This document shows positions 16,488 to 23,886 of a DNA stretch of 45,180 bases, one piece after another. Position 1 is the first letter of the stretch. Every line of letters begins with the position of its first letter. The stretch spans positions 1-45,180 of the forward strand of contig NZ_CALWUQ010000007.1 of assembly GCF_944384695.1 (NCBI RefSeq), given 5' to 3'. The notes below the pieces were generated by a model. It saw only the letters and a program-made list of their open reading frames with translations, was not told where the DNA came from and ran no database searches. Made by a program: the position numbers and the translations under genes. This DNA is from an uncultured Agathobaculum sp. (GTDB taxonomy: Bacteria > Bacillota > Clostridia > Oscillospirales > Butyricicoccaceae).

Positions 16488-17111
16488 TTACTTTCTGGCG
16501 ACCCACGCGCCGTGAACGCTCAGGCGTCCCGCGCAGAAGTCGCTGACGGCCTGCGGCAGAAGAATCCACTCGGCCTCACGCATCACACGCTTCTGCAATG
16601 TCTCCGGCGTGTCGCCTTCCTCCACTTCGACCGCTTTTTGCGCAATGATTGCGCCGCCGTCCACCACTTCGGAGACAAAATGAACGGTAGCGCCGGTCAC
16701 CTTCACCCCTTTGGCGAGAGCCGCCTCATGCACGCGCAGGCCGTAGTACCCTGCCCCGCAAAAAGACGGGATGAGCGACGGATGCACATTGATAATGCGG
16801 TTTTCATAGCGGCTGCAAAAGCTGTCCGGCAGCACGGTCATGAAGCCCGCCAGCACAATCAGACCAATCTCATATTCCTCCAGCAGCGCAGTCAGCGCCG
16901 CGTCGTAATCCTCCGCGCTGTCAAAGTCGCGGCGGCGCAGCACGGCGGACGGAATGGACGCCTTCGCCGCGCGTTCCAGCGCAAACGCCTCCGGGTTGGA
17001 GGAAACCACCAGCCGAATGCGGCCATTTTCAATCTTGCCCGCGGCCTGTGCGTCAATCAGCGCCTGCAAATTTGTGCCGCCGCCCGAAACCAAAACTGCG
17101 ATGTTTGTCAT
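16488..17111 (-). CDS. purN: Phosphoribosylglycinamide formyltransferase
   Basis: A 207-residue folate-dependent GAR transformylase. It has N-terminal IAVLVSGGGTNLQALID, the catalytic NVHPSLIPSF (Asn, His) and GATVHFVSEVVDGG with the catalytic Asp. The length is normal for the family. It sits 18 bp downstream of purM and 17 bp upstream of the PurO-like gene. Confidence 0.96.
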   Translation of the reverse strand: MTNIAVLVSGGGTNLQALIDAQAAGKIENGRIRLVVSSNPEAFALERAAKASIPSAVLRRRDFDSAEDYDAALTALLEEYEIGLIVLAGFMTVLPDSFCSRYENRIINVHPSLIPSFCGAGYYGLRVHEAALAKGVKVTGATVHFVSEVVDGGAIIAQKAVEVEEGDTPETLQKRVMREAEWILLPQAVSDFCAGRLSVHGAWVARK

Positions 17112-17129
17112 AACTGATTCTCCACTCTT

Positions 17130-18167
17130 TTACTCGAGCACAACGCCCTTTTCACCCGAGACGCACTCGCCGATGACATATGCCTTTTCGCCCGCAGCTG
17201 AAATCGCGGCCACCGCGCGGGAGGCATCCTCAGCCGCGACCGCGAGCACCAGACCCGCGCCCATGTTGAAGGTGTTGTACATGTCGCGCTCCGGAATCTT
17301 GCCGGTCTTGGCAATCAAATCGAACACCGGCGGCACCGGCATCGCGCGCTTTTCAATCTTGGCGCAAATGCCCTCCGGCAGCATGCGCGGCACATTCTCA
17401 TAGAAGCCGCCGCCTGTGATGTGGCTGATACCCTTGACCTCGACCTTGCCCATCAGGCCCTGAATCGCCTTGACGTAAATCTTGGTCGGGGTCAGCAGTT
17501 CCTCGCCCAGCGTCTTGCCAAACTCGTCAATATAACGGCGCACGGACTTTTCGTTGATGCCCAGCGTCTTGCGCACCAGCGAATAACCGTTGGAATGCAC
17601 GCCCGAAGACGCCACGCCAATGAGTGCATCGCCCGGGCGGATGTTCGTACCGTCAATCATCTTTTCCTTGTCGACCATGCCGACCGAGAAGCCTGCCATA
17701 TCGTACTCATCCTCGGGGTAGAAACCGGGCATTTCGGCCGTTTCGCCGCCAATCAGCGCGCAGCCCGCCTGACGGCAGCCTTCCGCAATGCCGGAAACCA
17801 TCTGCGCAATCTTGGCCGGATGATTTTTACCGACCGCAATGTAATCGAGGAAAAACAGCGGCTGCGCACCGCAGCAGGCAATGTCGTTGACACACATCGC
17901 TACGCAGTCGATGCCGACCGTGTCATGCTTATCCATCAAAAAGGCCAGCTTGAGCTTGGTGCCCACGCCGTCCGTACCGGAAACCAGAATGGGATCAGCC
18001 ATGCCCTTAAAGTCCGGACGGAACAAACCGCCGAAGCCGCCGAGCGTACCCATAACGCCCTTTGTAAAGGTGGATTCGACCATCGGCTTCATCAGCTTGA
18101 CCGCCTCGTAACCGGCGGTAACGTCCACACCGGCTGCCTTGTAGCTTTCAGAACGGCTCTCACTCAT
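17130..18167 (-). CDS. purM: Phosphoribosylformylglycinamidine cyclo-ligase (AIR synthetase)
   Basis: A 345-residue enzyme that closes FGAM to AIR with ATP. It has [15 protein letters not shown], the conserved [34 protein letters not shown] and the late [15 protein letters not shown] motif. It is complete and of normal length. It lies 36 bp downstream of the purF paralogue. Confidence 0.96.
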   Translation of the reverse strand: MSESRSESYKAAGVDVTAGYEAVKLMKPMVESTFTKGVMGTLGGFGGLFRPDFKGMADPILVSGTDGVGTKLKLAFLMDKHDTVGIDCVAMCVNDIACCGAQPLFFLDYIAVGKNHPAKIAQMVSGIAEGCRQAGCALIGGETAEMPGFYPEDEYDMAGFSVGMVDKEKMIDGTNIRPGDALIGVASSGVHSNGYSLVRKTLGINEKSVRRYIDEFGKTLGEELLTPTKIYVKAIQGLMGKVEVKGISHITGGGFYENVPRMLPEGICAKIEKRAMPVPPVFDLIAKTGKIPERDMYNTFNMGAGLVLAVAAEDASRAVAAISAAGEKAYVIGECVSGEKGVVLE

Positions 18168-18203
18168 AGTAATACTCCTTCGTCGTTTTTTCAGCGAAAC
18201 GGC

Positions 18204-19625
18204 TTATTCCTTGCCGTTCCAGCAATAGGTACAAACCTTGTCGCGGTCCAGTCCGATAGCCTCCAAAAGGCCGTCGAGCGACTGATACCCCAGCGAGCTG
18301 AAACCAAACTTTTCACAGATGGTTTTGAGCATGCACTGGCCGCGCTCGGTATTGGCATCCGCGTATTCCTCCAAATGCTTCTGGCCCTCGTCGCCCTCCA
18401 GCTCCTGCACGATGCGGCGGGCAAGCAGCTCCATCTCGGAATTGGAGGATGAGAAGTTCAGATACTTGCAGCCATACATAATCGGCGGACAGGCGGAGCG
18501 CATATGCACTTCCTTCGCGCCCGATTCATACAGGAATTCGACCGTCTCACGCAGCTGCGTGCCGCGCACGATAGAATCGTCCACAAACAGCAGCTTTTTG
18601 CCCTCAATCAGCTCGGGCACCGGAATCTGCTTCATCTTGGCGACCTGATTGCGGACCTTCTGATTGGCCGGCATGAACGAACGCGGCCAGGTCGGCGTAT
18701 ACTTGACGAACGGACGGGCAAACGGCTTGCCGCATTCGTTGGCATAGCCGATTGCATGCGGCACGCCGGAATCCGGCACGCCTGCGATGTAATCCACATC
18801 CTCGGCAAGACCGCGTTTTTTATCGTCCTGCGCCATGATTGCGCCGTTGCGGTACCGCATGACCTCGACATTGACGCCCTCATAGTTGGAATTGGGATAA
18901 CCATAATACGTCCACAGGAAGGAGCAAATCTTCATCTCCTTACCCGCAGGCGAGAGTGTTTCAAAGCCCTCCTCCGTAACCTTGACAACCTCGCGCGGCC
19001 CAAGCTCATAGGCGTCCTCATAGCCCAGCTTATGGTACGCGAAGGACTCGAACGAAACGCAGCAGCCGTCCTCATTCTGACCAACTAGCACCGGCAGACG
19101 GCCCAGACGGTCGCGCGCAGCGATAATGCCGTCTTTGGTCAGCACCAGCACGGTCAGCGAGCCGTCAATCAGCTCCTGCGCATGCAGGATACCGGAAACC
19201 AAATCGTCCTTCTGGTTGATGAGCGCCGCAGCCAGCTCGGTGGAGTTGACCTTGCCCGAGCTCATCGCCATAAACTGATGGCCGTGGTCGGAAAAATAGC
19301 GGGAAACCAATTCCTCTGCGTTGTTGATGATGCCGACCGTGGTCAGCGCATACAGACCAAGGTGCGAGCGCACCAGCAGCGGCTGCGGGTCGGTGTCGCT
19401 GATGCAGCCGATGCCGCTGCAACCGGAAAAGTCCGGCAAATCTTTCTCGAATTTGGTGCGGAACGGGGTGTTTTCGATGCTGTGGATCTGGCGCTGGAAG
19501 CCGCGTTCCTTATCATACAGGATCATGCCGCCGCGGCGCGTACCCAGATGCGAATGATAGTCCACACCGAAGAAAATATCCAGCACGCAGTCCTGCTTGG
19601 AGACGACGCCGAAAAATCCTCCCAT
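18204..19625 (-). CDS. Amidophosphoribosyltransferase paralogue lacking the glutaminase nucleophile
   Basis: A 473-residue PurF homologue directly downstream of true purF (3-bp gap). The phosphoribosyltransferase half is intact: the PRPP loop LLFVDDSIVRGTQ and IAGVPDSGVPHAIGYA. Cysteines match the Fe-S positions of Bacillus-type PurF (ICSFLW, YGCKY, VCTYC). The N-terminal Ntn-glutaminase half starts MGGFFGVV, where active enzymes have Cys-Gly. The usual RYSTTG and HNGN elements are replaced (GIINNAEEL), so glutamine hydrolysis should be impossible. AAGGAG fixes the ATG, and no in-frame cysteine precedes it. It could use ammonia, partner with PurF or regulate it; this is inference. Confidence 0.9.
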   Translation of the reverse strand: MGGFFGVVSKQDCVLDIFFGVDYHSHLGTRRGGMILYDKERGFQRQIHSIENTPFRTKFEKDLPDFSGCSGIGCISDTDPQPLLVRSHLGLYALTTVGIINNAEELVSRYFSDHGHQFMAMSSGKVNSTELAAALINQKDDLVSGILHAQELIDGSLTVLVLTKDGIIAARDRLGRLPVLVGQNEDGCCVSFESFAYHKLGYEDAYELGPREVVKVTEEGFETLSPAGKEMKICSFLWTYYGYPNSNYEGVNVEVMRYRNGAIMAQDDKKRGLAEDVDYIAGVPDSGVPHAIGYANECGKPFARPFVKYTPTWPRSFMPANQKVRNQVAKMKQIPVPELIEGKKLLFVDDSIVRGTQLRETVEFLYESGAKEVHMRSACPPIMYGCKYLNFSSSNSEMELLARRIVQELEGDEGQKHLEEYADANTERGQCMLKTICEKFGFSSLGYQSLDGLLEAIGLDRDKVCTYCWNGKE

Positions 19626-19628
19626 TTG

Positions 19629-21104
19629 TTACTCCTTGTCTTTCCTCCCGTCGAGCGGGATTTCGTTTTCAAACATATTCTTTTCCGCCTGTTCGGGCAC
19701 CGGAATCGGATACTCGCCCGAGAAGCAGGCGTCGCAAAAGCCCAGTTTGCAGCCGACCGCAATCTTGCGCGCCGCTTCCAGTGACAGGAAGCCTAAGCTG
19801 TCCACGCCGATAATCTCGCGCATTTCCTCAACCGTGCGGCCATGTGCCAAAAGCTGGCTGCGCTCCGGGATATCCGTGCCAAAGAAGCAGGGATGACGGA
19901 ACGGCGGCGCGGAGATACGCATATGCACCTCGGCCGCGCCCGCGTCGCGCAGGAGCTTTACCAGCCGCGCGCAGGTCGTGCCGCGCACAATGGAATCGTC
20001 GACCATAATGACGCGCTTGCCTTCGACCGCCGTGCGCAGGGCGTTGAGCTTTAAACGCACCGAGCGCTCGCGCTTATCCTGCCCGGGCTGAATGAACGTG
20101 CGGGCAATATAACGGTTTTTGATAAGTCCCACGCCATAGGGAATGCCGGAAAACTTGGCGTAGCCAATCGCGGCGGGGATGCCGGAATCCGGCACGCCGA
20201 TGACCACATCCGCACCGACCGGATGCTCAATGGACAGGTACTTGCCCGCCTCCTGACGCGCCAGCTCGACGCTTGCGCCGTCGATAATCGAGTCCGGACG
20301 GGCAAAGTAGATATACTCAAACACACAGGCGGTGCTTTTGCACTGCACGCCGCAATGCATCGAGCGCAGCTCGCCGTTTTCCACCACGCATACCTCGCCC
20401 GGCGCCACGTCACGGACAAACTGTGCGCCGAGCGCGTCGAGCGCGCAGGTCTCGGAGGCGAAGATATATGCCCCGTCCAGCAGGCCGATGCACAGCGGGC
20501 GGAACCCGTGCGGGTCGCGCGCGGCAATCAGCTTGCGCGGGCTCATCACCACCAGCGAATACGCGCCTTCGATGATGCCCATGGTATTTTTGACCGCCTC
20601 TTCGATGCTGCCGCATTTGAGGCGCTCGTTTACGATGGTATAGACCAGCACCTCGGTGTCATTCGAGGAGCGGAAGATGCCGCCGTTTAACTCAATGCGG
20701 CGGCGCAGCTCGCCCGCGTTGACCAGGTTGCCGTTATGCGCCACGGCAAGGTTGCCCTTGACGTGCGTAATGGCAATCGGCTGTGCATTTTCACGCGATT
20801 GCTTACCGGTCGTCGAATAGCGGACATGGCCGACGGCCATCGAGCCGGGCATACCGTCCAGGATGTCCTGACCAAATACCTGGCTGACCAGACCAACGTC
20901 CTTATGGCAGCGGATGACGCCGCGGTTGTTGACCGCAATGCCTGCCGCTTCCTGCCCGCGATGCTGAAGCGCGAACAACGCAACATAGGCCTCATGCGCG
21001 GCCGCAATCTCTTTGCCCGGAGGGGCGGCGATGCCAAACACGCCACACTCCTCGTGCACCTTGTCAAATGGGGTTTTGCTCTGTTTTAGAATACGATATC
21101 TCAT
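19629..21104 (-). CDS. purF: Amidophosphoribosyltransferase
   Basis: A 491-residue committed-step enzyme (PRPP plus glutamine to phosphoribosylamine). A 19-residue propeptide ends EE before the nucleophile Cys20 (ECGVFGI). Glutaminase motifs LQHRGQEAAGIAV, GHVRYSTTGKQSRENAQP and VAHNGNLVN are all present. The transferase domain has GVPDSGIPAAIGYA and the PRPP loop VIMVDDSIVRGT. Cysteines in ACVFEYIY, PCFFGTD and FCDACFSG fit the structural [4Fe-4S] cluster of Bacillus-type PurF. This is the catalytic copy of the two. Confidence 0.96.
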   Translation of the reverse strand: MRYRILKQSKTPFDKVHEECGVFGIAAPPGKEIAAAHEAYVALFALQHRGQEAAGIAVNNRGVIRCHKDVGLVSQVFGQDILDGMPGSMAVGHVRYSTTGKQSRENAQPIAITHVKGNLAVAHNGNLVNAGELRRRIELNGGIFRSSNDTEVLVYTIVNERLKCGSIEEAVKNTMGIIEGAYSLVVMSPRKLIAARDPHGFRPLCIGLLDGAYIFASETCALDALGAQFVRDVAPGEVCVVENGELRSMHCGVQCKSTACVFEYIYFARPDSIIDGASVELARQEAGKYLSIEHPVGADVVIGVPDSGIPAAIGYAKFSGIPYGVGLIKNRYIARTFIQPGQDKRERSVRLKLNALRTAVEGKRVIMVDDSIVRGTTCARLVKLLRDAGAAEVHMRISAPPFRHPCFFGTDIPERSQLLAHGRTVEEMREIIGVDSLGFLSLEAARKIAVGCKLGFCDACFSGEYPIPVPEQAEKNMFENEIPLDGRKDKE

Positions 21105-21129
21105 GGATTTGCCTTTTTCTGTCGGGGTG

Positions 21130-21840
21130 TTACTTGCTCATTACGCGCTTCATGATTTCCTGATAGGCCTCTTCCACGCCGCCCAAATCGCGACGGAAAC
21201 GGTCCTTATCCAGCTTTTCGCCGGTGGTCTTGTCCCACAGGCGGCAGGTGTCCGGGCTGATTTCGTCCGCCAGCACGATGGTGCCGTCCGCGGTCTTGCC
21301 GAACTCGAGCTTGAAGTCGACGAGGGTAACATTGAGCGTATCAAAATACTGCTTCATGACCTCGTTGACCTTGAAAGCCATAGCCTTGATGCGCTCAATC
21401 TCTTCACGGGTGGCGAGCTTCAAAGCAATCGCATGGTAAGCGTTCATGAGCGGGTCGCCCAAATCGTCGTTTTTGTAGGAGAATTCGATGGTCGGCTCGT
21501 CAAACACGATGCCTTCGTTTACGCCGTAACGCTTGGCAAACGAACCGGCCGAGATATTGCGGATGATGACTTCGAGCGGTACGATGGACACCTTCTTCAC
21601 CACGGTTTCGCGGTCGGAAAGCTGCTCGACGAAATGCGTCGGCACGCCCTGCTGCTCAAGCAGCTGGAACATATGATTGCTCATCACGTTGTTGATGACG
21701 CCCTTGCCGGCAATCGTGCCCTTCTTTTCGCCGTTGAACGCGGTCGCGTCATCCTTGTAGTCCACGATGACCAGATTCGCGTCATCGGTCGCAAAAACCT
21801 TCTTGGCCTTGCCTTCGTAGAGCTGTTCTTTCTTTTCCAT
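21130..21840 (-). CDS. purC: SAICAR synthetase
   Basis: A 236-residue phosphoribosylaminoimidazole-succinocarboxamide synthase. It has N-terminal [10 protein letters not shown], the conserved [20 protein letters not shown], and [22 protein letters not shown] near the end. Two ATGs lie close together: 21846 is only 3 bp from GGAGG and 21840 is 9 bp away; I chose the latter. It lies between purE and purF. Confidence 0.94.
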   Translation of the reverse strand: MEKKEQLYEGKAKKVFATDDANLVIVDYKDDATAFNGEKKGTIAGKGVINNVMSNHMFQLLEQQGVPTHFVEQLSDRETVVKKVSIVPLEVIIRNISAGSFAKRYGVNEGIVFDEPTIEFSYKNDDLGDPLMNAYHAIALKLATREEIERIKAMAFKVNEVMKQYFDTLNVTLVDFKLEFGKTADGTIVLADEISPDTCRLWDKTTGEKLDKDRFRRDLGGVEEAYQEIMKRVMSK

Positions 21841-21941
21841 GTCCATATTCCTCCATTTATGTGTGTAATTTAAAACAAACCGTTTTGTTTTGGGTTTTAC
21901 CCGGCCGGCGCAATGGTCACGCCCGCCGCGCCTTTACCCTG

Positions 21942-22433
21942 TTATGCAAACTGCGCTTTGATTTTTTCATCCTTGGCCATGACCTCGTTTGCCATGTCCG
22001 CCTTGAACTGCGCGAGCTTGCCTGCGAGCGTGTCGTCCGACAGCGCAATCATCTGCGCGGCAAGGATGGCGGCGTTGTCCGCGCCGTCGATTGCCACCGT
22101 CGCCACCGGAATGCCCTTGGGCATCTGGACGATGGACAGCAGGCTGTCCATGCCGCCCATCACGCTCGTGCCCATCGGCACGCCGATGACCGGCAGGGTC
22201 GTGTTGGCCGCCAGCACGCCGCCCAGATGGGCCGCCTTGCCTGCCGCCGCAATGATGACGCCGAAGCCGTCCTCCTTGGCGTTTTTGGCCAGCTGCTCAG
22301 CCACCGCCGGCGTGCGGTGTGCAGAGCAAATGCGCACTTCGGTCGGGATGTCAAACGACTTTAAGCGGTCGATGCATTTTTCCATCACCTTCAGGTCGCT
22401 GTCCGAGCCCATGATGACCAGAACTTTTTTCAT
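21942..22433 (-). CDS. purE: N5-carboxyaminoimidazole ribonucleotide mutase (class I PurE)
   Basis: A 163-residue PurE: VLVIMGSDSDLKVM, the catalytic SAHRTP, AAGKAAHLGG and DSLLSIVQMPKGIPVATVAI. The signatures are class I, which normally needs PurK; no purK is in the window. ATG 22433 follows GAGGAGGAATTG. The frame stays open upstream to about 22508, so a longer form cannot be formally excluded. It is the first structural gene of the operon, placed behind a leader ORF and a terminator-like hairpin. Confidence 0.95.
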   Translation of the reverse strand: MKKVLVIMGSDSDLKVMEKCIDRLKSFDIPTEVRICSAHRTPAVAEQLAKNAKEDGFGVIIAAAGKAAHLGGVLAANTTLPVIGVPMGTSVMGGMDSLLSIVQMPKGIPVATVAIDGADNAAILAAQMIALSDDTLAGKLAQFKADMANEVMAKDEKIKAQFA

Positions 22434-22448
22434 CTGCAATTCCTCCTC

Positions 22449-22483
22449 AAAAACAAATGAGGACACGGATATACCCGTGTCCT
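22449..22483 (-). terminator. Putative attenuator terminator before purE
   Basis: On the minus strand a 9-bp stem around GGACACGG / CCGTGTCC (plus 22460-22483, 6-nt loop) is followed by TCATTTGTTTTT and then the purE ribosome site. A terminator inside a 5' leader, between promoter and first gene, points to transcription attenuation. Confidence 0.65.
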
Positions 22484-22491
22484 GTATGTGC

Positions 22492-22575
22492 TCAATGTGC
22501 TGCACCAATGCCCGAAACCATGCACGAATGCCCGGGCTTTTCCACTGTTTGCATCAAGAAAACACTGCCGGTCAT
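22492..22575 (-). CDS. 27-codon leader ORF upstream of purE
   Basis: ATG 22575 has GAAAGAGGTG at good spacing. The product reads MTGSVFLMQTVEKPGHSC and then nine more residues to a TGA at 22494-22492, 9 bp before the terminator-like stem. It lies between the operon promoter and purE. It has no run of one regulatory amino acid, so it is not a classic amino-acid attenuator; nucleotide-sensitive translation or transcription-translation coupling is possible. The ORF and signals are seen directly; the regulatory role is inferred. Confidence 0.55.
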   Translation of the reverse strand: MTGSVFLMQTVEKPGHSCMVSGIGAAH

Positions 22576-22619
22576 ATGCGCACCTCTTTCTCTCAGGCGG
22601 TTGGTGAAGATACACTATT

Positions 22620-22648
22620 ATTTTATCGAATACGACTGTGCATTGCAA
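22620..22648 (-). promoter_or_regulatory. Sigma-A promoter of the purine operon
   Basis: On the minus strand TTGCAA (plus 22643-22648), 17 bp, TAAAAT (plus 22620-22625). It gives a leader of roughly 180 nt before purE. Confidence 0.65.
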
Positions 22649-22707
22649 GCATTTTACATGGTTTTTTCGTCTTTCGTGCAAATGCCCAAAGATACCCGTC
22701 CCGCGCG

Positions 22708-23886
22708 TCAGCTTTCGTGCAGAACGCCCCCCGCGTACAGCACGGCCTCCATCTGGTGCACGCGCTCGCTCCACGAGCACTGCGCGCCGTAGTCCAGACG
22801 CTTCTGCACCTTTTCCGGGTCGTTTTCCGCCGCGGCCGCGTCGCACAGCTGGAGGAATTCATCCGCGTTATGCGCGATATAGACCACATCCTTGAAATCC
22901 TCGACCTGCAACGGCTCGCGCGTCGAAACGACCGGCTTGCCGGTGGCGAGGTATTCATAGAACTTCAGGGGCGATACGTCCTTGCTCAGCGCACCCGCGT
23001 GGAACACATTCAAGCACACGTCCATCTGCGCAAGATACGCGGGCAGCTCGGGCTGCGGCACAAGACCGTGAAACACGATGTTTGGATATTTCTGCAAATG
23101 CGTCAAATCCACACCCGGCAGCGTGCGGCCGATGAGGAAAACCGTCGCGTCCGGCCGCTCCTTCGCCAGCTTTTCAATCAGCGCATAGTCGATGCACTCC
23201 TGCAGCATGCCGACAAAACCGAACACCGGATGCTTCAAATCTTTCATATCCGCCGGACACGGCAGGCTGTCCTTTTCCTTCTGCACGCGCGAGAATATCT
23301 CATATGCGGCGCCGTTCGGAATCATTTTGGTCGTCGGGTTGATTTTTTCCAGCGTCTCGGCCAGACCGACCGCGGTTGCAAACACCTGATTGGCAGGCTG
23401 CGCCAAATCACGCTCCATCCGGTCGACCACCGCCGGGTTGATGTGGCCCTTGTAAGCCGAATGGCGGTCGACGCAGTCGTACACCAGCGCGTGGTGCGGC
23501 ACATGCTCGACAATATCGCACGAGGACGGCGAATAACACCACAGCACGGTTTCCTCCCCGAAGCCATGCTCGCGCATTTTTTTGCGCACGAAAGCCGCCT
23601 GCCGCTTCTGGTTGATTTTGTTCACCCAGCGGAACTTGTTGAAAAACGGCAGCACGGGCGGCAGCGCGTACACCATGATATTTTCGTGTCCCTCGACCTT
23701 TTCCCCCGGCTGCTTATACTTATTGATATAGGCCGACGCCTTTTTATCTTTCAGAGGCGCAATCAGCGACACCGGCGGGTCAAAGTACAGCACCTCGCTG
23801 TTCCGCAAGCGGCTCATCACGTTCTGCTTGCGCGTGGGCAGCGGGTGATAGTTGGTGGTCGAAAGGCAGACAATATGATTTTTCAT
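22708..23886 (-). CDS. TuaH-like GT-B glycosyltransferase
   Basis: A 392-residue glycosyltransferase with two Rossmann-like halves. The N-terminal part has IVCLSTTNYHPLPTRKQNVMSRL, a VYDCVDRHSAYK segment and MIPNGAAYEIF. The C-terminal nucleotide-sugar half has PVFGFVGMLQECIDYALIEKL, VFLIGRT, and the donor-binding SKDVSPLKFYEYLATGKPVV. The order of motifs resembles TuaH of teichuronic-acid synthesis and other family 4 enzymes. It is coupled by ATGA overlap to the glycosyltransferase-CsaB fusion upstream. It probably acts at the inner membrane face in cell-wall polysaccharide assembly. Confidence 0.85.
   Translation of the reverse strand: MKNHIVCLSTTNYHPLPTRKQNVMSRLRNSEVLYFDPPVSLIAPLKDKKASAYINKYKQPGEKVEGHENIMVYALPPVLPFFNKFRWVNKINQKRQAAFVRKKMREHGFGEETVLWCYSPSSCDIVEHVPHHALVYDCVDRHSAYKGHINPAVVDRMERDLAQPANQVFATAVGLAETLEKINPTTKMIPNGAAYEIFSRVQKEKDSLPCPADMKDLKHPVFGFVGMLQECIDYALIEKLAKERPDATVFLIGRTLPGVDLTHLQKYPNIVFHGLVPQPELPAYLAQMDVCLNVFHAGALSKDVSPLKFYEYLATGKPVVSTREPLQVEDFKDVVYIAHNADEFLQLCDAAAAENDPEKVQKRLDYGAQCSWSERVHQMEAVLYAGGVLHES

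Noticed and set aside
22433..22648. Purine, PRPP or ppGpp riboswitch in the purE leader
   Set aside because: I could not find the conserved core segments of these classes; the leader is better described as an ORF plus terminator.
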